Assembly (NCBI RefSeq): GCF_013113735.1
Contig: NZ_CP053346.1
Span: 1,750,001-1,814,000 of the forward strand
Origin: Sphingomonas sp. AP4-R1
Lineage (GTDB): Bacteria > Pseudomonadota > Alphaproteobacteria > Sphingomonadales > Sphingomonadaceae
Length of the DNA stretch: 64,000 bases
Direction: 5' to 3'
Shown here: in pieces, positions 27,256-36,737 of the stretch
How positions within the stretch are numbered: position 1 is the first letter of the stretch
Layout: the number at the start of each line of letters is the position of its first letter
Notes under the pieces: model-generated
Databases searched by the model: none
What the model saw: only the letters and a program-made list of their open reading frames with translations
Told to the model about the DNA's origin: nothing
Position numbers and translations under genes: made by a program

Positions 27256-28248
27256 ATGACCAGCATGGCCCAAGACGTTACCGCGCTCGTCGGTAACACG
27301 CCGCTCGTCCGGCTCCGGCGCGCAAGCGAGGAAACCGGCTGCGAAATCCTCGCCAAGTGCGAATTCATGAACCCCGGCGGCTCGATCAAGGATCGCGCGG
27401 CGAAATTCATCATCGAAGACGCCGAATCGCGCGGATTGCTGCGGCCCGGCGGCACGATCGTGGAAGGCACGGCGGGCAATACCGGCATCGGCCTGGCGCT
27501 GATCGGCGCGGCCAAGGGCTATCGCACGATCATCGTGATTCCCGAGACGCAGAGCCAGGAGAAGAAGGACACGCTGCGCGCGCTGGGCGCCGAACTGGTC
27601 GAGGTGGCGCCCACCAGTTACTCGAACCCGGCCCATTATGTGCACCAGTCCCGCCGCATCGCGGAAGAGACGCCGAATGCGCTCTGGTCCAACCAGTTCG
27701 ACAACACCGCCAACCGCATGGCGCACATTCGCGGCACCGCGCCCGAAATCTGGGCGCAGACCGACGGGCGGATCGACGGCTTCACCTGCGCGGCCGGCAC
27801 CGGCGGCACGGTGGCGGGCGTCGGTCTGGGGCTGAAGGAATATAACCCCGACGTGACGATCGCGCTGACCGATCCGCACGGCGCCTCGCTCTACGAATAT
27901 TATGCGCATGGCGAGCTGCGCGCCGAGGGCCATTCGGTGGCGGAGGGGATCGGCCAGAGCCGGATCACCGCCAATCTGGAAAGCGCGCCGATCGACACGC
28001 AATATCGCATCGCCGACGAGGCGGGGCTGTCCTATCTCTATGCGCTGCTGCGCGAGGAGGGGCTGTGCGTGGGCCTGTCCTCCGGCATCAACATTGCGGG
28101 CGCCGTGGCGCTGGCCAGGGATCTGGGGCCGGGCAAGCGCATCGTGACCGTGCTGTGCGACAGCGGGATGCGGTATCTCTCGACCCTGTTCAATCCGGCC
28201 TGGCTGGAGATGAAGGACCTTGCCGGGCCGGAGTGGCTGAAGCGGTAG
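27256..28248 (+). CDS. cysK: Cysteine synthase A
   Basis: 330 residues, a PLP-dependent O-acetylserine sulfhydrylase that makes cysteine from O-acetylserine and sulfide. It has GNTPLVRL at the N terminus, the PLP lysine at about residue 45 in NPGGSIKDRAAK, TAGNTGIGLA for substrate binding, and the phosphate-binding loop GTGGTVAGVG. The final segment WLEMKDLAGPEWL is also typical of the family. ATG 27256 was used; ATG 27265 is also in frame. The gene stands alone, with no cysE nearby. Confidence 0.94.
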   Translation: MTSMAQDVTALVGNTPLVRLRRASEETGCEILAKCEFMNPGGSIKDRAAKFIIEDAESRGLLRPGGTIVEGTAGNTGIGLALIGAAKGYRTIIVIPETQSQEKKDTLRALGAELVEVAPTSYSNPAHYVHQSRRIAEETPNALWSNQFDNTANRMAHIRGTAPEIWAQTDGRIDGFTCAAGTGGTVAGVGLGLKEYNPDVTIALTDPHGASLYEYYAHGELRAEGHSVAEGIGQSRITANLESAPIDTQYRIADEAGLSYLYALLREEGLCVGLSSGINIAGAVALARDLGPGKRIVTVLCDSGMRYLSTLFNPAWLEMKDLAGPEWLKR

Positions 28249-28266
28249 GGGGATCCGGTGTGGGCC

Positions 28267-28357
28267 GTCACCCTGAACTTGTTTCAGGGTCCATTACCCA
28301 AACGTCGAACCAGATACGGACGGCAGGTCATGGATGCTGAAACGAGCTCAGCATGAC
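28267..28357. repeat. Palindromic repeat of the CCTGAA-CGTTTCAGG family
   Basis: GTCACCCTGAACTTGTTTCA, continuing GGGTCCAT, is mirrored by ATGGATGCTGAAACGAGCTC, continuing AGCATGAC. It is near-identical in design to 3386-3476 and 60915-61013, and lies just after cysK and before the PilZ gene's 3' end, so between converging genes. Confidence 0.88.
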
Positions 28358-28383
28358 GGTTTAAGAAGACAAGGCGCCGGCCC

Positions 28384-28908
28384 TCAGCCCAGCTTGCTGG
28401 CGACGACGGCGAGGGGGTGGGCGAGGACGTCCATCACGACGTTGGCGATCACGATCGCCCCCGCGACGCCGCCGCCCGAGAGCGCGGCGAACTGGAACAT
28501 CGCGGCCTTCTGCCGATTGCGCTCGAACGCCTCCGCCGGATCGTTCGCCTCGGCGCGCGGCCGCGCGCGGCGCTCGGTGACGGGATCGTGCGACGGGGCC
28601 GCGACGCTGCCATCGTCGCTCATCATCGAGATGCCGATGCGATCCTGCGTGCGGATGCCGAAATGGCGATCGTCGTGCCAGACGACCTTGCCGACGATCG
28701 TGACCTTCGCGCCGCGCCGGATTTCGACATAAGAGCGCGACGGCGGCACCACCTTGGTGCGCGCCATCAGCCCGCGCGAGGAAATATTCAGGATCGTGAT
28801 GTCATGCCACGTCTCGCCCGCGCACATCCGGGCGGGAACATGAACGCGGATACGCGGCTCGCGCGGGCGGAAACCCGCCCGCACGACATCCACCAGACTG
28901 TTGGCCAA
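28384..28908 (-). CDS. PilZ domain protein
   Basis: 174 residues. The N-terminal 90 are a PilZ-like c-di-GMP-binding domain: RPREPRIRVHVPARM (the RxxxR-like motif is loosely met), then ITILNISSRGLMART (the D/NxSxxG motif). The middle is disordered and Arg-rich. Near the C terminus a hydrophobic stretch (AALSGGGVAGAIVIANVVMD) is a probable membrane helix. It may therefore be a membrane-linked c-di-GMP effector. The target is unknown. It lies alone and diverges from the small membrane protein at 29125. Confidence 0.8.
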   Translation of the reverse strand: MANSLVDVVRAGFRPREPRIRVHVPARMCAGETWHDITILNISSRGLMARTKVVPPSRSYVEIRRGAKVTIVGKVVWHDDRHFGIRTQDRIGISMMSDDGSVAAPSHDPVTERRARPRAEANDPAEAFERNRQKAAMFQFAALSGGGVAGAIVIANVVMDVLAHPLAVVASKLG

Positions 28909-29124
28909 GGTCGCGATGGGTCTTCTCCGAACAACCCTGCGCTTCTGTGGTGACGTGCGTTAAAATGACGTTGCCATGACCGTTTTTCCCGCCGTCCGAC
29001 CCTTTTCGCCCGCCGCCCGGCAAAAAGCGCGCACCGAATCCGCGTGCGACTCGACGGTTCACAAGGGCGGTTCGGCGCATTATCTCTCTGCCATGGCCCA
29101 TCGTCGCCCTTTCAGGACAAAAGC

Positions 29125-29400
29125 ATGCAGCGCGTTCGCGTCGGCCTGACCGGGCTCGCCTGCGTCTTCCTGCTGGTGATGCTGGCGACGGCATTCCTGC
29201 GGATGGCGAACACATCGGAGGCGGGGGGCAATGCCGCCGTCGCCACCACCAACGCGACCGCGCCGAACGAGCCGCTCGCGCAACTGGGCGTCGCGCCCGG
29301 CAATCCCATGCCCGCCGAGCCCGTCCCGAACGGCGCCGTTCCGGCCAAGCCTGCCCCGCAGGCCGCGCCCGCCGCCCCGACGACCCCCGCCGCGCGCTGA
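29125..29400 (+). CDS. Small membrane-anchored Pro/Ala-rich protein (91 aa)
   Basis: The start is ATG 29125 (MQRVRVGLTGLACVFLLVML), giving one N-terminal helix to about residue 27 and then a low-complexity tail rich in Ala, Pro and Asn (ATTNATAPNEP ... PAAPTTPAAR). It is probably anchored in the inner membrane with the tail outside. In-frame residues from 29044 lack a ribosome site and are unlikely. No domain is recognised. It is the last gene before the dcw promoter region. Confidence 0.6.
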   Translation: MQRVRVGLTGLACVFLLVMLATAFLRMANTSEAGGNAAVATTNATAPNEPLAQLGVAPGNPMPAEPVPNGAVPAKPAPQAAPAAPTTPAAR

Positions 29401-29707
29401 TCGGGACGGCCGTGCGCCATCCCGTCCCACAAAAAACCATGGTGGGCGCGGCTACAAATTTGTCCACACAGCTTTATCCACAGTTTATACCGGATCTATG
29501 CATCTGTAATATAAAGAAAATTCTGTTTTCGTCCCGACCCGTGGATGGGTTTTACTCACCATAAGAATCCATCCAGCGGTATTGAAAACCATAACATTCC
29601 CATGATAACCCCTTGGCATCCCTGGGGGTGGTGACGCCTGTCCGCGTCGCTGGCTCCGGGGAATGGGCAGGAGACAGGGACTTCTGCTCGCTCGGACAGG
29701 GGCCTCG
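29401..29707 (+). promoter_or_regulatory. Upstream region of mraZ with DnaA boxes
   Basis: An AT-rich island in this GC-rich segment. It holds a perfect DnaA box TTATCCACA (29474-29482) and a one-mismatch box TTGTCCACA (29460-29468), a GANTC methylation site (29565-29569), and an arm pair TGGATGG/CCATCCA (about 29541 and 29570). It is the natural promoter of the dcw operon. I could not place -35/-10 elements with confidence, nor a clean three-copy TGGG MraZ box. Confidence 0.6.
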
Positions 29708-30217
29708 GTGCAGATTGAACATGCCTTTCTCAGCCATGCGCTGAACGCGGTCGACGCGAAGGGAAGGGTGTCTGTGCCGTCCTCGTTCCGGTCCACTGTC
29801 GACCTGCGGGTCCGGACCTACGGCATTGCGGGCGACGAACTCCGCGCCACCGAACTCATGATCGGCATGCACTCCACGGGCGATCGGCTGCGCGCCTATG
29901 ACGCGGTCGGCACGCGCCAGCTGATGGAGGAAATCACCGAAGGCGTGGCGGACCTGCCGGCGCGCGAGCGGCGCGAAGCACTGACGCGGGCCAAGCGCTC
30001 CGAAGTCTCCACTCTGATGCCGGTTTCCTACGATGCGGCGGGCCGCATGGTGCTGCCGCCGTGGCTGCGCAGCGAGGCGGGGATTGGCGACACGGCCTTG
30101 TTCCTGGGCGTCGACACCTATTTCGAGATCTGGAACCCGCTGAAGGCGCGCGAGGCGCTGTCGGACGATCCCATGCTCGTCCGCATGATCGATTATTATC
30201 TGGGTCAGCGCGCATGA
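29708..30217 (+). CDS. mraZ: MraZ, transcriptional regulator of the dcw cluster
   Basis: 169 residues with two SpoVT/AbrB-like swapped-hairpin repeats, [13 protein letters not shown] (near residue 17) and [13 protein letters not shown] (near 108), the hallmark of MraZ. It binds DNA at the dcw promoter and usually represses it. A GTG start at 29708 ([12 protein letters not shown]) is standard for this position and avoids a low-quality N-terminal extension from 29663. The stop overlaps the rsmH ATG by four bases. Confidence 0.93.
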   Translation: MQIEHAFLSHALNAVDAKGRVSVPSSFRSTVDLRVRTYGIAGDELRATELMIGMHSTGDRLRAYDAVGTRQLMEEITEGVADLPARERREALTRAKRSEVSTLMPVSYDAAGRMVLPPWLRSEAGIGDTALFLGVDTYFEIWNPLKAREALSDDPMLVRMIDYYLGQRA

Positions 30218-31176
30218 GCGCCGCAGCCCACGATCCGCGCCACGCGCCGGTCCTGATCGAGGAGGTCATTGCCGGCCTCGCGCCCGCGCGCGGCGAGACG
30301 CATGTCGACGGCACGTTCGGCGCGGGCGGCTATACGCGCGCCCTGCTCGCCTCCGGTGCGCGCGTGATCGCGTTCGATCGCGATCCCGATGCGATCTCCG
30401 AAGGCCAGCCGCTGGTGGCCGAGGCCGCCGGTGCGCTGACGCTGGTGCCCGAGCGCTTTTCCGAGATGCAAAGCGCGCTGGCGGCGCTGGGGCTGGAGGA
30501 AGTGGACGGGGTGACGCTGGATATCGGCGTCTCCTCGATGCAGCTGGATCGGGCCGAGCGCGGCTTTTCGTTCCAGGCCGACGGTCCGCTCGACATGCGG
30601 ATGGAGCAGGCGGGCATGTCCGCCGCCGACTTCGTGAACGAGACGGACGAGGCGGGCATCGCCGACGTGCTGTTCACTCTGGGCGAGGAGCGCCAGTCGC
30701 GCCGCGTGGCGCGCGCGATCGTGGCGGCACGCCCGATCGAGACGACCGCGCAGCTGGCGGGCGTGGTCCGCAAGGCGCTCGGCTATCGCGAGCATGACAA
30801 GAAGGATCCCGCGACGCGGACCTTCCAGGCGATCCGCATCCACCTCAATCGCGAGCTGGAGGAACTGGAAGACGGGCTCGCCGCCGCCGAGCGCGTGCTG
30901 AAGCCGGGCGGCCGGCTCGCCATCGTCTCGTTCCATTCGCTCGAGGATCGCATCGTGAAGCGCTTCCTCAAGGAGCGCTCGGGCGCGACGCCCGCCGGAT
31001 CGCGCCATCTGCCGACCATCGCCGCCGAGCATGCCCCCAGCTTCGAGGCGGTCGCCAAGCCGGTGAAGGCCGGCGAGGCCGAGCTGGCCCGCAATCCTCG
31101 TTCGCGTTCCGCCACCCTGCGCGTCGCCCGGCGCACGGCGGCCAGTGCCTGGGCCTCGAAAGGTCGTTTGTCATGA
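30214..31176 (+). CDS. rsmH: RsmH, 16S rRNA m4C1402 methyltransferase
   Basis: 320 residues. The SAM-binding [14 protein letters not shown] near residue 35 and the C-terminal [12 protein letters not shown] match RsmH/MraW, which N4-methylates C1402 in the ribosomal decoding centre. It lies in its usual place after mraZ, overlapping it and ftsL with ATGA junctions. Confidence 0.96.
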   Translation: MSAAAHDPRHAPVLIEEVIAGLAPARGETHVDGTFGAGGYTRALLASGARVIAFDRDPDAISEGQPLVAEAAGALTLVPERFSEMQSALAALGLEEVDGVTLDIGVSSMQLDRAERGFSFQADGPLDMRMEQAGMSAADFVNETDEAGIADVLFTLGEERQSRRVARAIVAARPIETTAQLAGVVRKALGYREHDKKDPATRTFQAIRIHLNRELEELEDGLAAAERVLKPGGRLAIVSFHSLEDRIVKRFLKERSGATPAGSRHLPTIAAEHAPSFEAVAKPVKAGEAELARNPRSRSATLRVARRTAASAWASKGRLS

Positions 31177-32045
31177 TCGCGCAGCGTTTTCGCTCGATCG
31201 GTTGGGTCGCGTGCTGCGCCGGTGCGGCCCTGTGTTGCTATCTCGCCTCGCAGTCGGTCGCGGCCGAGCGCGCGTCGCTGGCGCGGGTCGATCGCGAGAT
31301 CGCGTCGACCAGCAGCGACATTCGCCGCCTGAACACCGAGATCGCGGCGCGCGGGCGCATGGGCCAGATCGAACGCTGGAATACGGAAGTGCTCGCGCTG
31401 CAGGCGCCGGCGCCGGGCCAGTTCGTGGCGGACGAGGTGCAGCTGGCGAGCCTGGCGGGCGGCAAGGGACTGCCGCTGGATCAGGACGTGATGGCGACGA
31501 AGGGCGCGGTGCGGACCGTGGCCTATCAGCCTGACGCGGCGCCCGCCGCGACGGCCGCGCCGACGCCCGTGTCGGCGGAGGCGGCTCCGGCGGTGCACCA
31601 GCCGATGCTGCGCCCGGCCACCTTCGTCCGCTCCAAGCCGGCCGCGATGGACGCGCCCGAAACCGGCATCGTCAAGGCGAGCATGATCCGGACGAAGCCC
31701 TTCTCGCTGGATCTGGATGCCGACGCGCCGGCGGAGGATGCGAAGCCCGTGAAGATCGCGCCGCCCAGGCCGGTGACTCCGGTGGCCAAGGCATCGACCG
31801 CTGCGGCGAAATCGACGGTGGCGCCCGCCAAGGTGGCGGACGCCGCAGCGAAGAAGCCTGCCAAGGCTGCCGACGAGCCGGCCAGGAAGCCGGCCGTGGT
31901 CGCCGCGAAGGCCAAGGCCGCGCCCGAAAAGGCGCCGCTCAAGCCCGCGACGGTGACGGCGAGCCTGCTGCCGACCGATCTCGGCAAACTGATCGCCGCC
32001 GAGAAGAAGGGTGCCAAGGCCTCCCGCGCTTCGGCCGATCGGTGA
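31173..32045 (+). CDS. ftsL: FtsL-position divisome protein with long Ala/Lys/Pro tail
   Basis: 290 residues, much longer than a typical FtsL (about 90-120). One helix ([20 protein letters not shown]) is followed by a coiled-coil-like stretch with a heptad-like [20 protein letters not shown]. After about residue 110 the protein becomes Ala/Pro/Lys-rich with repeated [17 protein letters not shown] segments, probably disordered. Position between rsmH and ftsI, single-span topology and coiled coil point to FtsL, the scaffold with FtsB and FtsQ. The tail is unusual. It starts on an ATGA overlap and ends overlapping the GTG of ftsI. Confidence 0.8.
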   Translation: MIAQRFRSIGWVACCAGAALCCYLASQSVAAERASLARVDREIASTSSDIRRLNTEIAARGRMGQIERWNTEVLALQAPAPGQFVADEVQLASLAGGKGLPLDQDVMATKGAVRTVAYQPDAAPAATAAPTPVSAEAAPAVHQPMLRPATFVRSKPAAMDAPETGIVKASMIRTKPFSLDLDADAPAEDAKPVKIAPPRPVTPVAKASTAAAKSTVAPAKVADAAAKKPAKAADEPARKPAVVAAKAKAAPEKAPLKPATVTASLLPTDLGKLIAAEKKGAKASRASADR

Positions 32046-33799
32046 ACGCCCCGGCTTCGATCCCCACCGACACCGTGCATCGGCCGCTGTTTCGCGCGCC
32101 CGAACCCGCGGGCGCGCCCGGCGGCCTCCAGCAATCGCATTTCCGCCTGATGGTGGTGATGATGCTGTTCATGCTCGTCACGCTGGCGGTGGCGCTGCGG
32201 CTCACGCAGTTCGCCATCTTCGGCAATGGCGAGGAAGCGCGCGTCGCGGCGCCCGCCAGCGCGCGGGCGGACATCATCGATCGCAACGGCGTGCCGCTGG
32301 CCACCACCATTCAGGCCTGGTCGATCGCGATCAATCCGCAGAGCGTGCTGGGCGACAAGAACGAACTGGCGCACCAGCTTTCGCTGCTGATCCCCGAAAA
32401 GAGCGAGGCCGATTACCGGCGCATCCTCTTTTCGAAGAAGAAGTTCGTCTTCCTGAAGGAAGAAGCGGTGCCGGCGCTCGTCGCGCGCGTCCACGCGCTG
32501 GGTGAGCCCGCGATCATGGAATTGCGCGTGCCCGAGCGGCTCTATCCGCAGGCGGCGCTGGCGGGGCATCTGCTCGGCTATTCGCAGATGGTGGCGGATG
32601 CGAAGGGCAAGGAAGAGCTGACCGGCATCGGCGTCGAACGCTTCTTCGACAAGCAGCTGTCGGCGGGCCAGCAGGTCCAGCTTTCGATCGACACGCGCGT
32701 GCAGGCGGCGCTGGAGAGCGAGATCGCGCGGCGCATCGCCGAAACCTCGGCGGCGGGCGGCGCGGGCGTGATCCTGGACGTGCATACGGGCGAGGTGATG
32801 GCGCTCGCCTCGCTGCCGGACATCAATCCGAACAGCCACGCGCATTATAGCAATGTCGACATGGCCAACAAGGTCACCCAGTCCGCGTTCGAGCTGGGAT
32901 CGACCTTCAAGATGCTGACCTTCGCCAATGCGATCGAGCATGGCGTGCTGAACGACATGAGCCAGACGTGGGACGTGACCCACGTGATCCAGATCGGCGG
33001 TCACCAGATCCATGACGACGAGCCGATGCACCGCGCGATCACGACGCCGGAGGTGATGACCTTCTCGTCCAACATCGGCACCGCGAAGATCGCGGAGCTG
33101 GTGGGCGAGGACCGGATCAAGGCCTTTTTCCGGGAGCTGGGCTTCTTCGATCGCACCGGCATCGAGCTGCGGGAGCGCGGCGCGCCGATCCTGCCGCGCG
33201 ACTGGGGGCGATCGACGATCATGACCACCGCCTTCGGCCACGGCATCGCCGTGACGCCGCTGCATCTGGCGCAGGCCTATGCGGCGCTCGCCAATGGCGG
33301 CATCTTCCACCCGGCGACGCTGGTGAAGCGCCCGCCGGGCGAGGCGGTCCCCTCCCGGCGCGTCATCTCCGAGGCGACGAGCGCACGCATGCGGCAGCTG
33401 ATGCGACTGGTCGTGCTGCAGGGCACCGGCACCAATGCCGATGCGCCGGGCCTGCGGGTGGGCGGCAAGACCGGCACCGCCGAGAAGGTGGTGGGCGGCC
33501 GCTATGTGAAGAATGCCAACATCACCGTCTTTTCGGGCGCCTTCCCGATGGAGGATCCGCGCTATGTGCTGGTGGTGGTGATGGACGATGCCAAGGCGAT
33601 CAAGGCGGCGCCCGGCATCCAGAGCACCTATGGCTTCAAGACGGCGGGCTGGATGACGGCTCCCCTCGCGAAGAGGGTCATTCGTCGCGTCGGGCCTTTG
33701 CTGGGCGTGCGGCCTGAGCTCAACCGGGATATCGACGTCTCCGATCTGATGCCGTTGATCCTCGAGAAGAAGGTGCCCGGCAAGAATGCGTATGAATGA
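32042..33799 (+). CDS. ftsI: FtsI/PBP3, septal peptidoglycan transpeptidase
   Basis: 585 residues. One membrane anchor (about 38-62) precedes a PBP-dimerisation domain and a transpeptidase domain with the active site STFK (in ELGSTFKMLTF), SSN (TFSSNIGTAKI) and KTG (VGGKTGTAEKV). It cross-links septal murein and works with FtsW. The GTG at 32042 overlaps the ftsL stop; the C terminus overlaps murE by 14 bases. Confidence 0.97.
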   Translation: MNAPASIPTDTVHRPLFRAPEPAGAPGGLQQSHFRLMVVMMLFMLVTLAVALRLTQFAIFGNGEEARVAAPASARADIIDRNGVPLATTIQAWSIAINPQSVLGDKNELAHQLSLLIPEKSEADYRRILFSKKKFVFLKEEAVPALVARVHALGEPAIMELRVPERLYPQAALAGHLLGYSQMVADAKGKEELTGIGVERFFDKQLSAGQQVQLSIDTRVQAALESEIARRIAETSAAGGAGVILDVHTGEVMALASLPDINPNSHAHYSNVDMANKVTQSAFELGSTFKMLTFANAIEHGVLNDMSQTWDVTHVIQIGGHQIHDDEPMHRAITTPEVMTFSSNIGTAKIAELVGEDRIKAFFRELGFFDRTGIELRERGAPILPRDWGRSTIMTTAFGHGIAVTPLHLAQAYAALANGGIFHPATLVKRPPGEAVPSRRVISEATSARMRQLMRLVVLQGTGTNADAPGLRVGGKTGTAEKVVGGRYVKNANITVFSGAFPMEDPRYVLVVVMDDAKAIKAAPGIQSTYGFKTAGWMTAPLAKRVIRRVGPLLGVRPELNRDIDVSDLMPLILEKKVPGKNAYE

Positions 33800-35219
33800 G
33801 CTGTTCGAGGGGCTGCCCGCCGGATCGCCGGACGGCGACGCGCGCGTAACCGGCTTCGCGATCGACAGTCGCAAGGTGGCGCCGGGCACCGTGTTCGGCG
33901 CATTCCGGGGCGTCGTGCAGAATGGCGAGGATTATATTCCCGCCGCCATCGCCGCCGGGGCCGTCGCCATCGTCGCGCGGCCCGAGGCGATCGTGGACGG
34001 CGCGATCCACATTTCCGAAGCCGAGCCGCGCCGGGCCTTCGCGCGCGCGGCGGCGAAATTCTTCGCGCCGTTCCCGGACAAGGTCGTCGCGGTCACGGGC
34101 ACCAACGGCAAGACCTCGACCGTGGAGCTGGCGCGCCAATTGTGGCGGATGGCGGGCTTTCATGCCGCTTCGATCGGCACGCTGGGCGTCACCACCTCCG
34201 ACGAGAGCGTCTCGACCGGGCTGACCACGCCCGACATCGTCACCTTCCTGTCGAACGTGGCGGGGCTGCGGCGTGAGGGCGTGAGCCATGTCGCGTTCGA
34301 GGCGTCCAGCCACGGCCTTTCCCAGTTCCGCACCGAAGGCCTGCCGGTGCAGGCGGGCGCCTTCACCAATCTCAGCCGCGACCATCTCGATTATCATGGC
34401 ACGATGGAGGCCTATCTCGAGGCGAAGCTGCGGCTTTTCTCGGAAGTGATCGTGCCGGGCGGGGCGGCGGTGATCTGGATGGACGATCCTTATGCCGCGC
34501 GCGTCGCCGAGATCGCGCAGGAGCGCGGGCTCAAGGTGATGGGCGTGGGCGCCGCCGGCAATGCGCTCAAGCTGGTCAAGCGCGAGCCGACGCAGCTCGG
34601 CCAGACACTGACGATCGAGGCGGAGGGCGAAACCCATGTGGTGAAGCTGCCGCTGATCGGCGCCTATCAGGCGGCCAACGCGCTGACGGCGGCCGGGCTG
34701 GTGCTGGCGACGGGCGGGAGCCTGACGGAGACGCTGTCGGCGCTGGGCCGGGTGCAGCCGGTGCGCGGGCGGCTGGAGCGCGCGGCGATCAGCAAGGCGG
34801 GCGCGCCCGTCTATGTCGATTATGCGCATACGCCGGACGGGCTGGAGGCGGCGATCGCGGCGCTGCGTCCGCATGCGGCCAAGCGGCTGATCGTGCTGTT
34901 CGGCGCGGGCGGCGATCGCGACAAGGGCAAGCGCCCGGAGATGGGCGCGATCGCGACGCGCTTCGGCGATCATGTGATCGTGACCGACGACAATCCCCGC
35001 AGCGAGGATCCGGCGGCGATCCGGCGCGACGTGCTGGCGGGTGCGCCGGGCGCGATCGAGATCGGGGACCGGCGCAGCGCGATCGGCGCGGCCATCGCGG
35101 AAGCGGGCCCCGACGATATCGTGCTGCTCGCGGGCAAGGGCCATGAGCAGGGGCAGATCGTGGGCGACCGCGTGCTGCCCTTCGATGACGTACAGGTGGC
35201 ACGCGAATGCGCGGGGTGA
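33786..35219 (+). CDS. murE: MurE, meso-diaminopimelate-adding ligase
   Basis: 477 residues. ATP-binding GTNGKTSTVE and the substrate-selecting DNPRSED (DNPR marks meso-diaminopimelate rather than lysine) identify MurE. It adds meso-DAP to UDP-MurNAc-Ala-Glu. The start could be ATG 33786 or 33792; both lie inside the ftsI 3' end. It is separated from murF by a palindromic repeat, the one loose junction in the first half of the operon. Confidence 0.97.
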   Translation: MRMNELFEGLPAGSPDGDARVTGFAIDSRKVAPGTVFGAFRGVVQNGEDYIPAAIAAGAVAIVARPEAIVDGAIHISEAEPRRAFARAAAKFFAPFPDKVVAVTGTNGKTSTVELARQLWRMAGFHAASIGTLGVTTSDESVSTGLTTPDIVTFLSNVAGLRREGVSHVAFEASSHGLSQFRTEGLPVQAGAFTNLSRDHLDYHGTMEAYLEAKLRLFSEVIVPGGAAVIWMDDPYAARVAEIAQERGLKVMGVGAAGNALKLVKREPTQLGQTLTIEAEGETHVVKLPLIGAYQAANALTAAGLVLATGGSLTETLSALGRVQPVRGRLERAAISKAGAPVYVDYAHTPDGLEAAIAALRPHAAKRLIVLFGAGGDRDKGKRPEMGAIATRFGDHVIVTDDNPRSEDPAAIRRDVLAGAPGAIEIGDRRSAIGAAIAEAGPDDIVLLAGKGHEQGQIVGDRVLPFDDVQVARECAG

Positions 35220-35230
35220 GGGCGCCCATT

Positions 35231-35360
35231 CCTCCCCATGCTTTCATGGGGAGGGGGACCGGCGAAGCCGGTGGAGGGGCCGCCGCGAAGACGGCGGTCT
35301 GCGCCCGCCGCCCCTCCACCATCCTTCGGATGGTCCCCCTCCCCATCTTTGATGGGGAGG
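35231..35360. repeat. Palindromic repeat forming the murE-murF junction
   Basis: Outer arms CCTCCCCATGCTTTCATGGG (left) and CCCCATCTTTGATGGGGAGG (right), with inner GGACCGGCGAAGCCGGTGGAGGGGC / GCCCCTCCACC pairs, form a long stem. Its right end GGGGAGGA is seven bases from the murF ATG and serves as the Shine-Dalgarno, so the element has become part of the murF start. Confidence 0.88.
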
Positions 35361-35367
35361 AACAGTC

Positions 35368-36735
35368 ATGAGCCTCTGGACCTCCGCCACGATCGCGGCG
35401 GCCACGGGCGGCGTCGCTTCGGGCGATTTCGCCATTTCGGGTGTCGCGTTCGATAGCCGCGAAGTGGGCCCCGGCGATCTGTTCGTCGCGCTGAAGGGCG
35501 AGGCGACCGATGGGCATCGCTTCATGGCCCAGGCGCTGGCGCAGGGCGCAAGCGGGGTGCTGGTGTCCGAGCCGGTCGCAGGGCCGCATGTCCGCGTGGC
35601 GGATACGGCGGTGGCGCTGGATGCGCTGGGCGCCGCTTCTCGCGCGCGGATGCTGGGACGCGTGATCGGCGTGACCGGATCGGTCGGCAAGACGAGCGTG
35701 AAGGAGGCTTTGTTCGCCGCGCTCGATCGCTCGGCGCCGGGGTGCGCGCATCGCAGCCTGAAGAGCTACAACAATCATGTCGGCGTGCCGCTGAGCCTGT
35801 CGCGCATGCCGCGCGCGGCCCAATTCGGCATCTTCGAGATGGGGATGAACCATGCGGGCGAACTGGCGCAGCTGACGCGCCTCGTCCGCCCGCACGTGGC
35901 GATCGTGACGGCGGTGGCGCTGGCACACGGCGCTTTCTTCGCGGACGAAAGCGCGATCGCCGACGCCAAGGCCGAGATTTTCGAGGGGCTGGAGCCGGGC
36001 GGCACCGCGATCATCCCCTATGACAGCCCGCATCGCGACCGGCTGATCGCCGCCGCGCGGCCGTTCGCCAGCGACATCGTCACGTTCGGGCGCGACAAGG
36101 CGGCCGACGTATGGGCGCGGGAATCGATCGGGCAGGCGGCGGGCACGCTGATCGTGGCGCGGCTGCGCGATGCCGAGCTGACCTTCACGCTCTCCCAGCC
36201 GGGCGCGCACTGGGTGTCGAACGCGCTGGCGATCCTCGCGGCGGTGGAGGCGGTGAGCGGCGATCTGCCGGCGGCCGGGCTGGCGCTGGCGGAGATGGCG
36301 GGGCTGGCCGGGCGCGGGCGGCGCCTGCCGATCGCGCTGCCCGAAGGCGAGGCACTGCTGATCGACGAGGCCTATAACGCGAATCCGGCCTCGATGCGCG
36401 CGACGCTGGCCGTGCTGGGCGCCGAGAAAGCCAAGCGTCGCATCGCCATATTGGGATCGATGCGCGAGCTGGGGCCGTCCGAGGCGCGTGAACATGCCGC
36501 GCTGGCCGATCCGATCGCCGCCGCCAACGTCGATTTCGCGCTTCTGGTCGGATCGGAGATGGCCCCGCTCGCGGAGGCGCTTGAGGGCCGGACCGAATTC
36601 GCGCATGTGGCCGACGCCGCCGCCGCGGCGGATCAGGCCCGCGGGCTGATCGACGTCGGCGATGCGGTGCTCGTCAAGGGATCCAACTCAGTCGGGCTGG
36701 CGCGTGTCGTGAACGCGCTGGCGGGGACCGTTTAA
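35368..36735 (+). CDS. murF: MurF, D-Ala-D-Ala adding ligase
   Basis: 455 residues. P-loop [12 protein letters not shown], the Mur ligase middle region with [14 protein letters not shown], and the ligase C-terminal domain ([16 protein letters not shown]) define MurF, which adds D-Ala-D-Ala to the UDP-MurNAc-tripeptide. The ATG at 35368 follows GGGGAGGA contributed by the upstream repeat. It ends two bases before mraY. Confidence 0.96.
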   Translation: MSLWTSATIAAATGGVASGDFAISGVAFDSREVGPGDLFVALKGEATDGHRFMAQALAQGASGVLVSEPVAGPHVRVADTAVALDALGAASRARMLGRVIGVTGSVGKTSVKEALFAALDRSAPGCAHRSLKSYNNHVGVPLSLSRMPRAAQFGIFEMGMNHAGELAQLTRLVRPHVAIVTAVALAHGAFFADESAIADAKAEIFEGLEPGGTAIIPYDSPHRDRLIAAARPFASDIVTFGRDKAADVWARESIGQAAGTLIVARLRDAELTFTLSQPGAHWVSNALAILAAVEAVSGDLPAAGLALAEMAGLAGRGRRLPIALPEGEALLIDEAYNANPASMRATLAVLGAEKAKRRIAILGSMRELGPSEAREHAALADPIAAANVDFALLVGSEMAPLAEALEGRTEFAHVADAAAAADQARGLIDVGDAVLVKGSNSVGLARVVNALAGTV

Positions 36736-36737
36736 CC

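Noticed and set aside
29401..29707. Replication origin near mraZ because of DnaA boxes
   Set aside because: Only two boxes are seen, with no dnaA, dnaN or clustered boxes. The leader of a division operon is a better explanation.
29520..29707. MraZ box (three spaced TGGG repeats) in the mraZ leader
   Set aside because: TGGG occurrences are present but not as three evenly spaced direct copies, so I could not support the operator.
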